A DNA stretch of 9,731 nt from Nautiliaceae bacterium (GTDB lineage: Bacteria > Campylobacterota > Campylobacteria > Campylobacterales > Nautiliaceae). Below the pieces are notes generated by a model that was not told the origin of the DNA, made no database searches, and saw only the letters and a program-made list of their open reading frames with translations. Positions within the stretch are counted from its first letter, which is position 1. Each line of letters starts with the position of its first letter. The translations under genes were made by a program, and so were the position numbers. Of the stretch, positions 6,994-9,731 are shown one piece after another. The stretch spans positions 1 to 9,731 of the forward strand of contig JAMOSM010000107.1 of assembly GCA_027063075.1 (NCBI GenBank), read 5' to 3'.

Positions 6994-7368
6994 TTAAAAT
7001 GGTCTAAACATTGTCAGAGCAACCATTAGCATAAACGCACCATAACTACTCCAATATAAAATTTCATAAACTTTTGATGAGAGAATTTTATTTTTAAATA
7101 AAACATATAAAAAATATAAATTCTCTAACATTAATAAAATATCAAAGCTAAGTTTTACGTGAAGCCATACTCCAACTTTCGCTATGCTTGGATTTAAAAG
7201 CATAAGTTTAGTTCCCACACCTAAAACGACTAACATCATAAAAACCGATAAAAACCCAAAGATATATTTATCCGGTAAATTATTTTGAAGAGATTTAATA
7301 AACTGAAGCAAAAATATCGCCCAGCTAAATACTACTAACAAGTGTAGTCCGTAAAGAAAATAATACAT
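6994..7368 (-). CDS. Four-helix membrane protein, possibly HemJ/CopD-like
   Basis: A 124-residue integral membrane protein with four hydrophobic segments (about 3-25, 35-56, 66-92, 102-121). The pattern resembles the HemJ/CopD group of small four-helix proteins: a histidine early in helix 1 (His9, YGLHLLVVFSW) and a WLHVKL motif at the start of helix 3 (His70, Lys72), like the WLHAKL motif in which a conserved lysine is implicated in haem binding in HemJ. The characteristic GLFYLPR segment of HemJ is missing, so a protoporphyrinogen oxidase role is doubtful; SirB-like proteins share a similar motif. The open frame extends to TTG 7389, but ATG 7368 has an AAAGGA site at ideal spacing and the upstream bases hold the promoter, so I use the ATG. 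First gene of its unit. Confidence 0.85.
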   Translation of the reverse strand: MYYFLYGLHLLVVFSWAIFLLQFIKSLQNNLPDKYIFGFLSVFMMLVVLGVGTKLMLLNPSIAKVGVWLHVKLSFDILLMLENLYFLYVLFKNKILSSKVYEILYWSSYGAFMLMVALTMFRPF

Positions 7369-7388
7369 ACCTGTCCTTTTTTTAAACA

Positions 7389-7404
7389 ATTATACTAAAT
7401 AGTT
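7389..7404 (-). promoter_or_regulatory. Promoter of the membrane protein gene
   Basis: Minus-strand AACTATTTAG (7404-7395) abuts a perfect TATAAT (7394-7389). Initiation near 7382 leaves a leader of about 14 bases with the AAAGGA ribosome site in front of ATG 7368. AT-rich tracts continue upstream, as in Campylobacterota housekeeping promoters. It lies downstream of the clpB terminator, so the unit needs its own start. Confidence 0.65.
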
Positions 7405-7500
7405 ATTCAGATATATCCTTTTAATTTTAAAAACATCGGTATTTTTATACAAAAAATTAACAAAAGTTCTGAATGGATTTTAGTGTCAGAGGACTATTTT

Positions 7501-7541
7501 AAAAATAAAAAAAAGCAAGGGATTATTTAGGGTCCCTTGCT
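7501..7541 (-). terminator. Intrinsic terminator of clpB, overlapping the coding end
   Basis: On the minus strand AGCAAGGGA (7541-7533) pairs perfectly with TCCCTTGCT (7522-7514) around the 10-base loop CCCTAAATAA, followed by seven T, one A and five T. It is the clearest terminator in the window. The TAA stop of clpB is the last part of the loop, and the upstream arm encodes the protein's final residues. Confidence 0.93.
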
Positions 7542-9731
7542 ACTTCTTGACCATTTACTTTCACAATTACGTGGTTTTCATCCACATCAAATTCAACTTT
7601 ATCGCCTTCTTTTACTTTACCTTCTAAAATCAACTCAGCTAGTTTGTCTTCTACAACTTCAGCTAATGCTCTTTTTAGAGGTCTTGCACCAAAGATTGGG
7701 TCAAATCCAACCTCAGCAATATAATCTTTCGCTCTTTCAGTAAGCTCAAGGTCGATATCTCTTTCTTCTAATCTCTCTTTAATTTTTCTAAGCAAGATAT
7801 CAACAATTTGTTTAACTTGCTCTTTTCCAAGTGGATTAAATACTACCACTTCATCAAGTCTGTTTAAGAATTCTGGTTTCATTCTTCTTTTAAGTTCTGC
7901 CCATACAGCTTCTTTTCTAGCTTTTTCGTCTTTAATTTCTTGAATAATATCACTTGCGATATTGCTTGTTAAGATAATAATTGTATTTTTAAAATCAACT
8001 GTTACACCCTTATTATCTGTAAGTCTTCCATCATCAAGCACTTGTAATAAAATGTTAAATACATCCGGATGCGCTTTTTCAATTTCGTCAAATAAAATTA
8101 CGCTGTATGGTTTTCTTCTTACAGCCTCTGTTAATTGTCCGCCTTCTTCATATCCAACATATCCAGGTGCCGCACCAATAAGTTTAGATACAGAAATTTT
8201 GTCCATATATTCAGACATATCAAATCTGATTAGCGCTTTTTCATCATCAAATAAAAATCTTGCAAGAGTTTTTGCTGTTTCAGTTTTACCAACTCCTGTT
8301 GGTCCTAAGAACATAAAGCTACCAATCGGTCTATTCGGATCACCAAGTCCTGCTTTGTTTCTTTTAATCGCTCTTGCTACTGCTTTAATAGCCTCATCTT
8401 GTCCTACAACATTTTTCTTAAGTTCATCTTCAATGTGTAAGATTTTTTCAAGTTCGCTTTTTAGCATTTTAGATACAGGAATTCCTGTCCATTTGCTCAC
8501 AACATTAGCAACAGCTTCTTCATCAACCGCACTTTTTAGAAGCGTACCTTCTTTTTGCATTTCTTCCCATTTTTTCTCAAGCTCTTCAAGTTTTTTCTTA
8601 AGTTCAACAATTTTTCCGTATTCAATTTCAGCCGCTTTATGAAAATCTCCCTCTCTTTTTGCAATTTCAGCTTCGTTTTTAAGCTTTTCAATTTGCTCTT
8701 TAATTTCAGCTATTGCTTTAAGAACTCTTTTTTCTTCTTCATACTTAGCTTCAAGCTGTCTTTTTTTCTCTTCTAAATCAGCAAGTTGTTTTTCAATCTC
8801 TTCAAGTCTTTTTTTAGCTTTTTCAGTTTTAGCACCTTCCATCTCAATTGCTTGTTTTTCAACCATTAATTGTTCAATTTCTCTTTTAATTTTTGCAAGC
8901 TCAAACGGTTCGCTTTCAATTTGCATTCTAATTTCAGCCGCAGCTTCGTCAATTGCGTCAATTGCTTTGTCTGGCAGGAATCTATCAGTAATATATCTGT
9001 CAGTTAATTTTGCCGCCGCTACAAGTGCTTCATCAAGTATTTTTACTTTATGGTGTGCTTCAAGTCTATCTTTTAGACCTCTAAGGATTCTAATAGCTTC
9101 ATTTACACTTGGCTCATTTACCATTACAGGTTGGAATCTTCTTTGAAGAGCCGCGTCTTTTTCAAAGTATTTTCTGTATTCTTTAAGTGTTGTCGCACCG
9201 ATAGTTCTAAGTTCCCCTCTTGCAAGTGCCGGTTTTAGTATGTTTGCAGCATCCATACTACCTTCGCTTGCACCCGCACCAACGATTGTATGAATTTCAT
9301 CGATGAATAAAATAATATTTGGATTTTGTTTTACCTCATCAACAACGGCTTTAAGTCTGTCTTCAAATTCACCTCTGTATTTTGCACCAGCAATAAGTGC
9401 TGTCATATCAAGTGCTATAATTTTTTTGTTTTGTAATGAAGTTGGCACCTCTTTTTTAACAATTCTTTGAGCTAAACCTTCTACAAGTGCTGTTTTACCA
9501 ACTCCAGGCTCACCAAGTAATATTGGATTGTTTTTTGTTTTTCTAATAAGAATTTGAGTCATTCTGTTAATCTCTTCATCTCTTCCGATAACCGGGTCAA
9601 GCTCACCACGTCTCGCTTTTTCAGTTAAATCAATTCCGTATTTATTTAGTGCATCAAGGTTTTCATCAGCACTTTTAGATTCAATCTTTTTATCCCCTCT
9701 TATTGCTTCAAGAGTCTTTTTAAGTTCCATT
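7523..9731 (-). CDS. clpB: ATP-dependent disaggregase ClpB, lacking N-terminus (cut by window edge)
   Basis: Hexameric AAA+ chaperone that pulls polypeptides out of aggregates together with DnaK. The visible 735 residues start at the linker after the N-terminal domain. The first in-window Met (9730) is internal, because about 140 residues typical of ClpB are missing and the frame stays open to the edge. In order: Walker A1 GEPGVGKT (73-80), pore loop KYRGEFE (117-123), Walker B1 LFIDE (141-145), a long Lys/Glu-rich coiled-coil M-domain (about 275-400) that separates ClpB from ClpA/ClpC, WTGIPVS, Walker A2 GPTGVGKT (476-483), pore loop GYVGYEE (523-529), Walker B2 VILFDE (544-549) and sensor-2 GARPLKR (681-687). 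There is no IGF/L loop for ClpP. The C-terminus runs about ten residues past that of E. coli. It has its own strong terminator. Confidence 0.97.
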   Translation of the reverse strand, partial: MELKKTLEAIRGDKKIESKSADENLDALNKYGIDLTEKARRGELDPVIGRDEEINRMTQILIRKTKNNPILLGEPGVGKTALVEGLAQRIVKKEVPTSLQNKKIIALDMTALIAGAKYRGEFEDRLKAVVDEVKQNPNIILFIDEIHTIVGAGASEGSMDAANILKPALARGELRTIGATTLKEYRKYFEKDAALQRRFQPVMVNEPSVNEAIRILRGLKDRLEAHHKVKILDEALVAAAKLTDRYITDRFLPDKAIDAIDEAAAEIRMQIESEPFELAKIKREIEQLMVEKQAIEMEGAKTEKAKKRLEEIEKQLADLEEKKRQLEAKYEEEKRVLKAIAEIKEQIEKLKNEAEIAKREGDFHKAAEIEYGKIVELKKKLEELEKKWEEMQKEGTLLKSAVDEEAVANVVSKWTGIPVSKMLKSELEKILHIEDELKKNVVGQDEAIKAVARAIKRNKAGLGDPNRPIGSFMFLGPTGVGKTETAKTLARFLFDDEKALIRFDMSEYMDKISVSKLIGAAPGYVGYEEGGQLTEAVRRKPYSVILFDEIEKAHPDVFNILLQVLDDGRLTDNKGVTVDFKNTIIILTSNIASDIIQEIKDEKARKEAVWAELKRRMKPEFLNRLDEVVVFNPLGKEQVKQIVDILLRKIKERLEERDIDLELTERAKDYIAEVGFDPIFGARPLKRALAEVVEDKLAELILEGKVKEGDKVEFDVDENHVIVKVNGQEVARDPK

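Noticed and set aside
7369..7389. TTG start extending the four-helix membrane protein by seven residues
   Set aside because: The added stretch contains the AAAGGA ribosome site for ATG 7368 and touches the TATAAT box, so it is leader, not coding.
7466..7494. Weak hairpin GTTCTGA...TCAGAGGAC followed on the minus strand by a T-rich stretch, considered as a second terminator or small RNA
   Set aside because: Only five continuous pairs with a 13-base loop and a bulge; the strong clpB terminator just before it explains termination, and nothing else supports an RNA gene.
7537..8776. Plus-strand open frames opposite clpB (7537-7743, 7962-8642, 8555-8776)
   Set aside because: They are antisense to strongly conserved clpB codons, made of Leu/Ser/Phe-rich low-complexity protein, and lack ribosome sites.

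Overview
The window is AT-rich, densely packed chromosomal DNA from a member of the Campylobacterota (Epsilonproteobacteria). The protein styles and the ComF-gyrA gene order fit this phylum. Its very low G+C and the Lys/Glu-rich ClpB suggest a vent-type lineage such as Nautiliales, but that narrower placement is a guess. No tRNA, rRNA, CRISPR array, insertion sequence, phage gene or origin is visible.

Left block (1-2843, minus strand, read right to left): a DUF3293 protein, a 71-residue two-helix membrane protein, a ComF-type phosphoribosyltransferase and the N-terminal 507 codons of gyrase subunit A (cut by the window edge). These are tightly linked (TAATG overlap, 8-base overlap, 32-base gap) and look like one transcription unit. 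ComF seems to start at a non-canonical ATT codon, because the only canonical start would delete its zinc-ribbon.

Middle (2844-3321): a single plus-strand lipoprotein gene with a strong extended -10 promoter. It is divergent from the DUF3293 gene. It converges on the lytic transglycosylase gene so closely that the two stop codons overlap inside a possible stem-loop.

Right-centre block (3318-7368, minus strand): a four-helix membrane protein, an unrecognised acidic protein, a glutamyl-tRNA synthetase of the second (GltX2-like) Campylobacterota type, a YggT-family membrane protein and a periplasmic lytic transglycosylase. The genes are close together, but TATAAT-like boxes before the membrane protein, gltX and yggT suggest several internal promoters.

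Right edge (7501-9731, minus strand): the disaggregase ClpB, lacking only its N-terminal domain because the window ends. It has a strong intrinsic terminator whose left arm is coding sequence and whose loop holds the stop codon.

Overall this is a housekeeping region: DNA supercoiling, translation, cell-wall turnover, protein quality control and a likely competence-linked factor. I see no new multi-gene system. The most interesting points are the ATT start of comF, the stop codons placed in hairpin loops at two gene ends, the GltX2-type synthetase, and several uncharacterised small proteins.
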